From DSFT01 sp032249175 (lineage in GTDB: Bacteria; Hydrothermota; Hydrothermia; LBFQ01; DSFT01): a stretch of 8,085 bases of DNA. The stretch is from assembly GCA_032249175.1 (NCBI GenBank), contig JAVVGK010000067.1, positions 1 to 8,085 on the forward strand. Reading direction: 5' to 3'. Below the pieces are notes generated by a model. It was given only the letters and a program-made list of their open reading frames with translations, had not been told where the DNA came from and ran no database searches. Position numbers and translations under genes: made by a program. Positions 1 to 5,662 of this stretch are shown piece by piece. Position 1 is the stretch's first letter. The number at the start of each line of letters is the position of its first letter.

Positions 1-78
1 CTATTTCTTCCTTTGGGTATAAAATTAGTAAAGTAAAGATTTTAAAATTTTAAAGGAGGTTAGGAATGCTTTTATGCA
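1..78 (+). promoter_or_regulatory. Promoter-like tract with strong SD leading into a 7-codon frame
   Basis: This stretch precedes element E1 and holds no complete gene. It contains a possible -10 box (TATAAAAT, 18-25), a perfect 14-bp palindrome TTTAAAATTTTAAA (41-54), an excellent Shine-Dalgarno AAAGGAGGT (52-60), and an ATG at 66 with suitable spacing. The frame from that ATG is only seven codons (66-89, M-L-L-C-I-V-Q), and its TAA stop lies inside the left inverted repeat of E1. The arrangement resembles the start of a gene cut off by insertion of E1, or a leftover initiation region; a short leader peptide is possible but unsupported. No start codon near the palindrome was found on the opposite strand. 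Confidence 0.4.
57..74. repeat. Direct repeat left of E1
   Basis: This 18-bp sequence (aggttaggaatgctttta) recurs as aggttaagaatgctttta at 278-295, with one mismatch, on the other side of E1. It differs from the direct repeat flanking E2, so it belongs to the locus rather than to the element. That is what a target-site duplication would look like. At 18 bp it is long for common transposon families. Confidence 0.7.
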
Positions 79-274
79 TTGTCCAATAATTCTAAAACTA
101 TTTATTTTTCTATATTTTTCCCACCCGCCCTAAAAATAAGACTTCGGCTTATAAATGCCCATTTTTCGGCAGGGAGTTTTCGCCCCCCTAAATAAACCCC
201 CGATAAAATCAATAATTTCTTAAAATTCTCACAAGTTCTTGATTATCAATCACTTAGCACTATTTATTGGACAA
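79..274. mobile_element. MITE-like repeat element, copy E1 (196 bp)
   Basis: This is a non-coding element bounded by perfect 11-bp inverted repeats, TTGTCCAATAA (79-89) and TTATTGGACAA (264-274). It matches the copy at 7848-8044 over its whole length. The centre is GC-rich in an AT-rich setting. It holds a hairpin ATAAG/CTTAT (136-140 with 148-152) around a C-UUCG-G loop, an invariant 17-mer (158-174) shared with the other copy, and a weaker second hairpin (172-187, one mismatch). An imperfect 18-bp direct repeat flanks it (57-74 and 278-295). No transposase is encoded, so if mobile it would need help from elsewhere. It could instead be a structured RNA or a REP-type element; I do not recognise a named family. 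Confidence 0.65.
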
Positions 275-277
275 AGC

Positions 278-295
278 AGGTTAAGAATGCTTTTA
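278..295. repeat. Direct repeat right of E1
   Basis: This is the partner of the repeat at 57-74, with 17 of 18 bases identical and an offset of 221 bp. It begins three bases after the right inverted repeat of E1, and the two bases GC precede it just as they do on the right side of E2. It ends 12 bp before the stop of the coiled-coil membrane gene, so E1 sits immediately downstream of that gene. Confidence 0.7.
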
Positions 296-307
296 AACCT
301 CTTCTTC

Positions 308-796
308 TTAAGACATCTTTTTAATTATCTCAATTTCAGATTTAATTTCTTCTTTACTTGCTCCATTTATGAATTTTTCAAGAATGAAAATTAAAGCTTG
401 ATTTTGATTTTTTAATCTCTTGTTTTCATCTTCTAAATTTTCAATTTTTTGCTCAAGTTTCATTACTAATTCCTTATCCGCTTTCTTCTCTTCAACAGGC
501 TTTAAATATGTTCTTCTGTCCCATAAACCAAATCCAATTATAAATCCTATTAAAATTGTTATAAATCCCATAAATATCCAAAGATAAGTTATTAAATCAT
601 CCATTCTCTTGTTTAATTTTTTGTCTAAATCATCTATTCTTTTATCTAAATCATTTATTCTTTGATTTAGGGCTTGGATTTGTGATCTTAATTCTTTTAT
701 TTCACCTTTTATTTCGGCAAATTGAACTTCCGTTTGTCTTTTAAAATCCATAAATTCATCCCTTGTTATTTGACTTAAAAGTAATAAAGTTATCAT
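308..796 (-). CDS. Coiled-coil membrane protein, function unknown
   Basis: This is a 162-residue protein with no recognised enzymatic motif. Residues 12-68 form a charged, heptad-patterned coiled coil with repeated blocks such as RINDLDK and RIDDLDK. Residues 71-92 (YLWIFMGFITILIGFIIGFGLW) are a single hydrophobic segment ending in WDRR. A second coiled coil covers about 101-142, followed by a short amphipathic tail. The sequence suggests a small single-span, oligomerising membrane protein. Its DNA contains a near-perfect tandem 21-bp repeat matching the heptads. The start is the ATG three bases downstream of the palindrome TTAAAATTTTAA, with no Shine-Dalgarno. It is divergent from the McrB-like gene and shares a 53-bp intergenic region with it, so co-function with that ATPase is possible but unproven. 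Confidence 0.75.
   Translation of the reverse strand: MITLLLLSQITRDEFMDFKRQTEVQFAEIKGEIKELRSQIQALNQRINDLDKRIDDLDKKLNKRMDDLITYLWIFMGFITILIGFIIGFGLWDRRTYLKPVEEKKADKELVMKLEQKIENLEDENKRLKNQNQALIFILEKFINGASKEEIKSEIEIIKKMS
624..665. repeat. Tandem 21-bp repeat, two copies, inside coiled-coil gene
   Basis: Copies at 624-644 and 645-665 match at 19 of 21 bases. They are in frame and encode consecutive seven-residue units of the coiled coil (around INDLDKR/IDDLDKK). Slippage or recombination here would add or remove whole heptads without a frameshift. Confidence 0.75.
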
Positions 797-849
797 ATTA
801 AAATTTTAAGGCATAATATAGCTAACCTTTAAACTTATCAAAAGAAAAG
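797..849. promoter_or_regulatory. Divergent promoter region, coiled-coil gene and McrB-like gene
   Basis: This 53-bp region separates two divergent starts. For the leftward gene there is a good match to a sigma70-type promoter: TTGATA (minus strand of 836-841), 17 bp, then TATTAT (minus strand of 813-818). That places the transcript start close to the ATG at 796 and implies a very short leader. For the rightward gene, CATAAT (812-817) overlaps the opposite -10, and TTGACT (770-775) inside the neighbouring gene with CATATT (794-799) is an alternative. A perfect 12-bp palindrome TTAAAATTTTAA lies at 798-809. The box assignments are by eye. Confidence 0.45.
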
Positions 850-2520
850 ATGCGTGATGTAATTTTTAGTGCTTTGGAGGAATTATTGGAGCAACCAGTA
901 AATAGGAAACTTGATGAGTTTGAAATTTTAAATTTTAGAATTACATATAAGGAGGCAAAAGGAAAGTCAAAAGTTATAATTCAAGAAAAAAATTTTCCAC
1001 ATTTATTGCCTCATTTTATTCTTGAACTTGATGAAAGAGGTATATTTAAAGGTTATTATAAATTTTCAAGTTTAAATAATCATCCTGTTCCATATAAGCC
1101 ATTTTTAAGATTTTTCTATAAAACTGATAAATTTAAGTTTTTAAGAACAATTCAACAATTTAAAAATGATATTTCCATTTACTATGCAAATGGACCAAAA
1201 CTTGAAAACCAATCACTTGAAGAATTTTTCCAAAAAACATTATTCCCAGATGAAATTTTTGAAAATAAAGTTTTAATAATTGAGATTTTTCATTCAAATA
1301 GGATAAATAAGGAGATTTTTAAAGAATTTAGAATTTTAAGAACTTTAAAAGCATTTGCCGAGGATTTAAACGCTAAATTAAACATTTTAATTAACAATAT
1401 ATTTAAAAAAACGGGGATTAAGTTTAAAAGTTTAATTGGATTTGAAAGGCTTTTTTATGAAATTGAGGAAGGAACATTATTTCTTTCAAGGATTTACGAT
1501 AAATTTGGATATTTATTACATTTCAGACCAAAATCTGAAATTAAAGAATTTTTTGTAAATAAATCCCAAAGTTATATATTAAATGTTTTTGCTTGTAATG
1601 GAGATTATGCTGATGGAACAATTAAAAGTTTTGATGATGACCCTTATTTGCCAACTTGGACAATTGGAATAATGCATGTTTTTGAAGATAATTTAGATAT
1701 TGTTAATGATGAAATTGAAAAATTTTTGAAAATTGAAAAGAATTTTTATGTAAGTAATGAGCTTTCTGAATATAGTAAATTGGTTTTGAAATATAAAAAT
1801 GTTATTTTGTATGGACCGCCAGGTGTGGGAAAAACTTATATTGCTATTAAAATTGCTAAGGAAATTTCTCAAAGAAATTGGACAATAATTCAACTACATC
1901 CAAGTTATAGTTATGAAGACTTTATAGAAGGTATAAGACCGAGAACTGATGGTGGTTTTTATATTAAAGATGGTATTTTTAAGAAAATTTGTAAGAATGC
2001 TTTAAATAGTGATGGAAATTTTGTTATTATTCTTGATGAAATTAGTAGATGTAATATAATTCAAGTTTTTGGTGAGCTTTTATATGCTCTTGAATATAGA
2101 AATAAGCCTATTATTTTGCCTTATTCAAATGAGGAATTATTAGTCCCTGAAAATTTATATATTATTGGAACTATGAATAGTGCAGATAGAAGTGTTCATA
2201 ATCTTGATATTGCTTTAAGAAGAAGATTTATATTTATTGAAATTTTGCCTGATTTTAATGTAATTAGGGAATTTTACATTCAAAATAATTATGATTTTGA
2301 GACTCTTGAAAAAATTGAAAAGTTTTTTAACTTTATAAATGATTTAATAATGAGAAAACTTGGCAGTGAATTTCTAATAGGACATAGTTATTTTCTATTA
2401 GAGCCATCTGAAATAAAAAATGTTGTAAAATTTAAAATTTTGCCAATTTTAAATAGCATTCTTTCAAAAGAAGATTATAAGAAAACTGAAAGTTTTTTAA
2501 AAGAAATTGATTTATATTAG
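850..2520 (+). CDS. McrB-like AAA+ GTPase with novel N-terminal half
   Basis: This 556-residue protein carries a McrB-type motor at about 318-530. Visible motifs are Walker A GPPGVGKT (322-329), HPSYSYEDFIEGIRP (350-364, typical of McrB), Walker B VIILDE followed by ISRCN (392-402), the McrB signature TMNSADRS (441-448), arginine finger ALRRRF (455-460) and LIGHSYF (509-515). In McrBC restriction, McrB hexamers hydrolyse GTP and drive the nuclease McrC on DNA recognised by the McrB N-terminus. Here residues 1-310 match no domain I recognise, including the usual McrB DNA-binding domains. No McrC gene lies in the window: downstream is purN on the opposite strand, overlapping by 9 bp. It may be a solo ATPase, or work with the divergent coiled-coil protein. 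The start has only a weak purine-rich stretch upstream (aaaagaaaag). Confidence 0.88.
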   Translation: MRDVIFSALEELLEQPVNRKLDEFEILNFRITYKEAKGKSKVIIQEKNFPHLLPHFILELDERGIFKGYYKFSSLNNHPVPYKPFLRFFYKTDKFKFLRTIQQFKNDISIYYANGPKLENQSLEEFFQKTLFPDEIFENKVLIIEIFHSNRINKEIFKEFRILRTLKAFAEDLNAKLNILINNIFKKTGIKFKSLIGFERLFYEIEEGTLFLSRIYDKFGYLLHFRPKSEIKEFFVNKSQSYILNVFACNGDYADGTIKSFDDDPYLPTWTIGIMHVFEDNLDIVNDEIEKFLKIEKNFYVSNELSEYSKLVLKYKNVILYGPPGVGKTYIAIKIAKEISQRNWTIIQLHPSYSYEDFIEGIRPRTDGGFYIKDGIFKKICKNALNSDGNFVIILDEISRCNIIQVFGELLYALEYRNKPIILPYSNEELLVPENLYIIGTMNSADRSVHNLDIALRRRFIFIEILPDFNVIREFYIQNNYDFETLEKIEKFFNFINDLIMRKLGSEFLIGHSYFLLEPSEIKNVVKFKILPILNSILSKEDYKKTESFLKEIDLY

Positions 2521-3075
2521 TCCCAAAATTTTCTCTATAACTCTTGGATAATAATAATGCTCAAGCTCATGAATTCTTCTTTCAACACTTTCCAAACTTT
2601 CTCCTTCTTCAATTCTTAAACACGCTTGCTCAATAATTTCTCCTTCATCAACCTTTTCATTTACCCAGTGAATTGTTATACCTGTTATTTTAACACCATA
2701 TTTATACGCTCTTTCAATAGCATTTAAACCTTTAAATGCAGGAAGCAGAGATGGATGAATGTTAATAATTTTCTTAAAATATCTATTTACTATAAAATCG
2801 GGGAGAATTCTTAAATAACCTGCCAAAACTATTAAATCAAAAGGCTCAAAACTAATTAAAATTTTCAATAACTCCTCATTATATCTTTCCTTCCCAAGCT
2901 CTTTATAATTTAAACAAATTGATTTTATATTGTAATTTTCTGCTCTCTTTAAAATAAAGGCATTTGGATTATCTGAAATTACTGATAAAATTTTTAAAGG
3001 TTTTTCTTTAAAGTATTGATAAATTGCTTCAAAATTACTCCCGTAACCTGAACCCATTATAATAATTTTTTTCAA
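2512..3075 (-). CDS. purN: Phosphoribosylglycinamide formyltransferase
   Basis: PurN transfers the formyl group from 10-formyltetrahydrofolate to GAR in step three of cytoplasmic purine synthesis. From the TTG at 3075 the protein is 187 residues, beginning MKKIIIMGSGYGSN. The phosphate-binding GSGYGSN is at about 8-14, and the catalytic Asn105, His107 (INIHPSLLPAFKG) and Asp143 (VNEKVDEGEII) are all present, within one residue of E. coli numbering (106, 108, 144). An ATG at 3111 would add 12 residues that families of this type lack and would overlap the divergent gene, so TTG is preferred. The sequence ATTAAAATTTCAAAC directly precedes that TTG, with no Shine-Dalgarno. The gene stands alone, without other pur genes nearby, and its 3' end overlaps the McrB-like gene by 9 bp. 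Confidence 0.93.
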   Translation of the reverse strand: MKKIIIMGSGYGSNFEAIYQYFKEKPLKILSVISDNPNAFILKRAENYNIKSICLNYKELGKERYNEELLKILISFEPFDLIVLAGYLRILPDFIVNRYFKKIINIHPSLLPAFKGLNAIERAYKYGVKITGITIHWVNEKVDEGEIIEQACLRIEEGESLESVERRIHELEHYYYPRVIEKILGLI

Positions 3076-3112
3076 GTTTGAAATTTTAATGGATGCTTTA
3101 AAATTTAACATT
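3076..3112. promoter_or_regulatory. Divergent start region, purN and TPR gene
   Basis: With the preferred starts (TTG 3075 leftward, ATG 3113 rightward), this 37-bp gap holds two AT palindrome-like tracts, gaaattttaa (3080-3089) and TTTAAAATTTAA (3097-3108), one close to each start. A possible rightward -10 (TATAAT, 3058-3063) lies inside purN, and a possible leftward -10 (CATAAT, minus strand of 3111-3116) lies at the beginning of the TPR gene. Promoters therefore seem to sit inside the neighbouring reading frames. Confidence 0.4.
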
Positions 3113-3931
3113 ATGGAAAACTTCCTTAAATTAAAAAATGATCTCCTTTCAAAACCTTACCTATCAAGCTATGATATGGAAGACTTAAACAAATTTATAC
3201 AGCTATTGAATAAAGTTCTAATAGATTATAATTACCAGCTTGATTTTTATGACTATTTTATTCTTGGTGTTAGATATTATTTTAGAAAGGATTGGACAAC
3301 CTCTTTAATTTATGCTGAAAAAACTATTGAGCTTGCGCCAGATTATCCAAGAGCTTACAACTTAAAAGCACTTATTTTAAAAGAACTAAAAAGATATAAT
3401 CAAGCACTTGAATTCATTGAAAAAGCTATTGAATTAAATCCAAATTTATCGTTTTTATGGGATAATAAAGCAATTATTTTAGCTGATTTAGGATTTTACA
3501 AAGAAGCACTTGAATGCGAAGATAAGGCTCTTGAACTTGAAAGTGATAATATATTTGCTTTAACTAATAAAGCAAGTATTTTAAGAAAAATGGGGAAATT
3601 TCAAGAGGCTTTGGAATTACTTGAAAAGGCTTTATCTATTAAACCAAAAAGAATTCCAGCTTTACATGAAAAAGCAATTTGCTTAATTGATTTAAAAAGA
3701 TATAACGAAGCAATAAAAACCTTAGACGAAATTTTAGAAATAGAGCCTAACGATTTTACAGCTTATTATAATAAGGCTTGCGCTTATAGTTTATTAAATG
3801 ATAAATTAAATGCTATAAATAATCTAAAAAAAGCAATTGAATTAAATCCAGACTTTAAGTTTTTAGCTATGGATGATAAAGATTTTAATAATATAAGGAA
3901 TGAAGAAGAATTTAAAAATCTGATAAAGTGA
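3113..3931 (+). CDS. Tetratricopeptide repeat protein
   Basis: This 272-residue protein starts at ATG 3113 (MENFLKLKND). Six consecutive 34-residue TPR units run at about 45-78, 79-112, 113-146, 147-180, 181-214 and 215-248, each with the typical A/G-Y...A...A..P pattern. They are followed by a common TPR tail (MDDKDFNNIRNEEEFKNLI). TPR arrays are protein-interaction scaffolds; no signal peptide, membrane span or enzyme domain is visible, so it is probably cytoplasmic with an unknown partner. An upstream ATG at 3089 (eight more residues) is possible, but the AT motif TTTAAAATTTAA lies just before 3113. The stop overlaps the GTG start of rlmH in GTGA, so the two are probably co-translated. The pairing may be due to compaction rather than function. 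Confidence 0.88.
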   Translation: MENFLKLKNDLLSKPYLSSYDMEDLNKFIQLLNKVLIDYNYQLDFYDYFILGVRYYFRKDWTTSLIYAEKTIELAPDYPRAYNLKALILKELKRYNQALEFIEKAIELNPNLSFLWDNKAIILADLGFYKEALECEDKALELESDNIFALTNKASILRKMGKFQEALELLEKALSIKPKRIPALHEKAICLIDLKRYNEAIKTLDEILEIEPNDFTAYYNKACAYSLLNDKLNAINNLKKAIELNPDFKFLAMDDKDFNNIRNEEEFKNLIK

Positions 3932-4332
3932 TAAGGATAATATGTCCAGGAAAGACTGAGCCAAAGGAATTAAAAATTCTACAAGATTACTATTTAATGC
4001 TCATTAAAAAATGGACAAAAATTGAAATTATTGAAATAAAAGCAAAAAGCTATAAAGATGAATGTGAAAAAATTTTAAAAGCTATCAAATATAAGCCAAT
4101 TTTGTTAGATGTAGAGGGAGAATTATTTTCAACAAAAGAATTTACAAAATTTTTATTAAATAATTTAAATTTTGGTATTGATTTTATTATTGGTGGTCCT
4201 TTTGGTGTTTGCGAAGAAATAAAAAAATTTAAAAAAATAAGCTTGTCAAGAATGACCTTCAATCATAACTTAATTAGAATTATGTTTCTTGAGCAAATTT
4301 ATAGAGCATTTAATCCAAAATTTAACAAATAA
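3928..4332 (+). CDS. rlmH: 23S rRNA pseudouridine-1915 N3-methyltransferase, short C-terminus
   Basis: This is a 134-residue SPOUT (knotted) methyltransferase, which uses SAM to methylate pseudouridine 1915 in helix 69 of 23S rRNA on assembled ribosomes. Recognisable blocks are LDVEG (60-64), the SAM-binding FIIGGPFG (86-93), ISLSRMTFNHNLIRIMFLEQIYRA (105-127 region). The family usually has about 150-160 residues and ends in a PYHK/R-type tail contributing to the active site. Here the end is FNPKFNK: the tail is several residues shorter and the Tyr-His pair is replaced. The start is GTG, overlapping the TPR stop as GTGA. The last 34 bp overlap the convergent beta-barrel gene. Family identity is firm; activity is less sure because of the tail. 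Confidence 0.9.
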   Translation: MIRIICPGKTEPKELKILQDYYLMLIKKWTKIEIIEIKAKSYKDECEKILKAIKYKPILLDVEGELFSTKEFTKFLLNNLNFGIDFIIGGPFGVCEEIKKFKKISLSRMTFNHNLIRIMFLEQIYRAFNPKFNK

Positions 4333-5453
4333 ATTTTAACTCCAAATAAATCATTATTTTCTGAAAAATAATCAAAACTTCCTAAATTCCTAATTCTTTT
4401 AAGATAATAAATTTTCAAATTCTTAAACTTAAAGCCTAAATAACTATCAAAATCTCCATTAAAAACTTCATAATTTAAATTCACAAAAAAAATGGACTTT
4501 TCAAGTTCAAGGAAAATTTTCAAATAAGGCATTTTTAAGCTATCAGATTTAACCAATCTATATTTAAAATCAAAAGATAAGAATTTAAATTTTTGATTAA
4601 AATTTAAGAAAATTTCTTCTCTTCTAAAAAATAAATCATTATCTGAAACATTTGTTGTCCATAATTCACTAATTCCAAATCCAAATCCTTTATATAAAAT
4701 TTTTGAGCCTAAAATTAGCCATTTTGGATAAATTAGTTGAGTTATACTATTGGCATTTAAATATGAATATATTGTTAGCTTTTCTTTTAATGTGAATTCA
4801 ACTTCATAATTGTAATTGAAATTATAAATGTAATCATTTATTGGGATGAATTTATTTATTTCAAAATTGGCACTTTTTGATATTAAGCCTAAGCTACTTC
4901 CAAAAAGAAAAAGTTTTAATGGATTTTCAGAAGGAATTTCTTTCAAATTTAATGTATCTGCACTATTTGGATTGTAAAATGTTTCAAAACCCGAGATATT
5001 TAAAAGCCATATTGAAAGAAATGGATAAAATTTTTTAAAGTTTTCACTAATTCCAAAATAAATTTCACCTTTAAATAAAAAATAATAAAAATTAAAAATA
5101 AGCCAATACTCATAATCCACATATCTTTTATTGAAAGTCCATCCAAGACCAAAATTTTTGTAATTAATTCCAAGAATATCGTATCTTTTAATATCATAAG
5201 GCTTGTAATTTATGGTATTTTCACAAAAATGCTCAACAAAAAATGAAAAATCATCAATTTTATATTTATAATAAAACCTTGAAGATAGTTGAGTTGGTGA
5301 AAATGAGCTTACATCATTTCTAAAAAAATAAATTCTTCCTTTATAAATGACTTCAAAATTCTTAAAATTGTAAGAGTTTTCAGATAAAATTAAAAACTTA
5401 TAATTATAAACTCCTGATAATAAAAAATAAAAGGACAAGTTTGAGAAAAACAA
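4299..5453 (-). CDS. Putative outer-membrane beta-barrel protein
   Basis: This 384-residue protein is rich in Phe, Tyr, Asn and Lys. It shows many short stretches of alternating hydrophobic and polar residues separated by turns (for example FEVIYKGRIYFF, FGLGWTF, KFKFLSFDFKYRL, LKIYYLKRI), as in bacterial outer-membrane barrels. No family was recognised, so the call rests on pattern only. The start is TTG at 5453; an in-frame stop lies two codons upstream, so no longer N-terminus is possible. Its first 18 residues are hydrophobic and aromatic (MFFSNLSFYFLLSGVYNY) but lack the positive charges of a normal signal peptide. The palindrome TTTAAAATTTTAAA sits three bases before the TTG, with no Shine-Dalgarno. 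Its 3' end overlaps rlmH by 34 bp. Function could be a porin, transporter or structural barrel. Confidence 0.65.
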   Translation of the reverse strand: MFFSNLSFYFLLSGVYNYKFLILSENSYNFKNFEVIYKGRIYFFRNDVSSFSPTQLSSRFYYKYKIDDFSFFVEHFCENTINYKPYDIKRYDILGINYKNFGLGWTFNKRYVDYEYWLIFNFYYFLFKGEIYFGISENFKKFYPFLSIWLLNISGFETFYNPNSADTLNLKEIPSENPLKLFLFGSSLGLISKSANFEINKFIPINDYIYNFNYNYEVEFTLKEKLTIYSYLNANSITQLIYPKWLILGSKILYKGFGFGISELWTTNVSDNDLFFRREEIFLNFNQKFKFLSFDFKYRLVKSDSLKMPYLKIFLELEKSIFFVNLNYEVFNGDFDSYLGFKFKNLKIYYLKRIRNLGSFDYFSENNDLFGVKIYLLNFGLNAL

Positions 5454-5479
5454 GCTTTAAAATTTTAAACTTGCTGAAA
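5454..5479. promoter_or_regulatory. Shared divergent promoter, beta-barrel gene and tRNA-Ser genes
   Basis: Only 26 bp separate the TTG start of the leftward beta-barrel gene from the 5' end of the rightward tRNA gene. Most of it is the perfect 14-bp palindrome TTTAAAATTTTAAA (5456-5469), identical to the one at 41-54. For the tRNAs, TTGAGA (5441-5446), 17 bp and TTTAAA (5464-5469) make a plausible promoter starting just before 5480. Being palindromic, the tract could serve as the -10 in both directions. Confidence 0.45.
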
Positions 5480-5566
5480 GGAGGGGTGCGCCGAATTGGT
5501 AAGGCAGTGGATTTGAAATCCACCGGGGCATTGCGCCCCTTAGGGGTTCGAGTCCCCTCCCCTCCG
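5480..5566 (+). tRNA. tRNA-Ser (anticodon UGA)
   Basis: This 87-nt gene folds as a class II tRNA. The acceptor stem GGAGGGG (5480-5486) pairs perfectly with CCCCTCC (5559-5565), with discriminator G at 5566. The anticodon stem GTGGA/TCCAC encloses the loop TTTGAAA, giving anticodon UGA (reads UCA and related serine codons). A long variable arm (GGGGC/GCCCC) and a T arm AGGGG-TTCGAGT-CCCCT follow. CCA is not encoded; the next bases are CTTA. The perfect GC-rich stems suggest a thermophile. Confidence 0.96.
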
Positions 5567-5570
5567 CTTA

Positions 5571-5661
5571 GGAGAGGTGGCCGAGCGGTCGAAGGCGGGG
5601 GCTTGCTAAGCCTTTTCCCAGCCTAAAAGCTGGGACGAGGGTTCAAATCCCTCCCTCTCCG
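5571..5661 (+). tRNA. tRNA-Ser (anticodon GCU)
   Basis: This 91-nt class II tRNA lies four bases after the previous one. The acceptor stem GGAGAGG (5571-5577) pairs with CCTCTCC (5654-5660), with discriminator G at 5661. The anticodon stem GGGGC/GCCTT (two G-U pairs) holds the loop TTGCTAA, giving anticodon GCU (AGC/AGU codons). The variable arm is CCCAGC/GCTGGG, and the T arm is GAGGG-TTCAAAT-CCCTC. CCA is not encoded; CTTA follows, as after the first tRNA. One base separates its end from the stop codon of the convergent GH3 gene. It is probably co-transcribed with the UGA gene. Confidence 0.96.
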
Positions 5662-5662
5662 C

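Noticed and set aside
79..274. Integron attC site
   Set aside because: The ends lack the GTTRRRY-type core sites, and no integrase or cassette arrangement is present.
1693..1893. Open frame on the minus strand inside the McrB-like gene
   Set aside because: It lies opposite conserved Walker A coding sequence and has low-complexity Asn/Phe/Ile composition, as expected of an AT-rich shadow.
850..2520. MoxR-type or dynein-like AAA+ protein
   Set aside because: The HPSYSYEDFIEG and MNSADRS motifs are specific to the McrB branch.
3089..3112. ATG at 3089 as the start of the TPR protein
   Set aside because: It adds eight residues across the AT motif that precedes ATG 3113 and narrows the divergent gap; possible but less likely.
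4050..4262. Minus-strand open frame opposite rlmH
   Set aside because: The plus strand carries clear RlmH motifs over the same bases; this is a shadow.
5000..5197. Second minus-strand frame inside the barrel-like gene
   Set aside because: It has no initiation signal and is nested in a much longer frame.
5441..5626. Plus-strand 61-codon open frame
   Set aside because: It runs through both tRNA-Ser genes; its protein-like sequence is translated tRNA.
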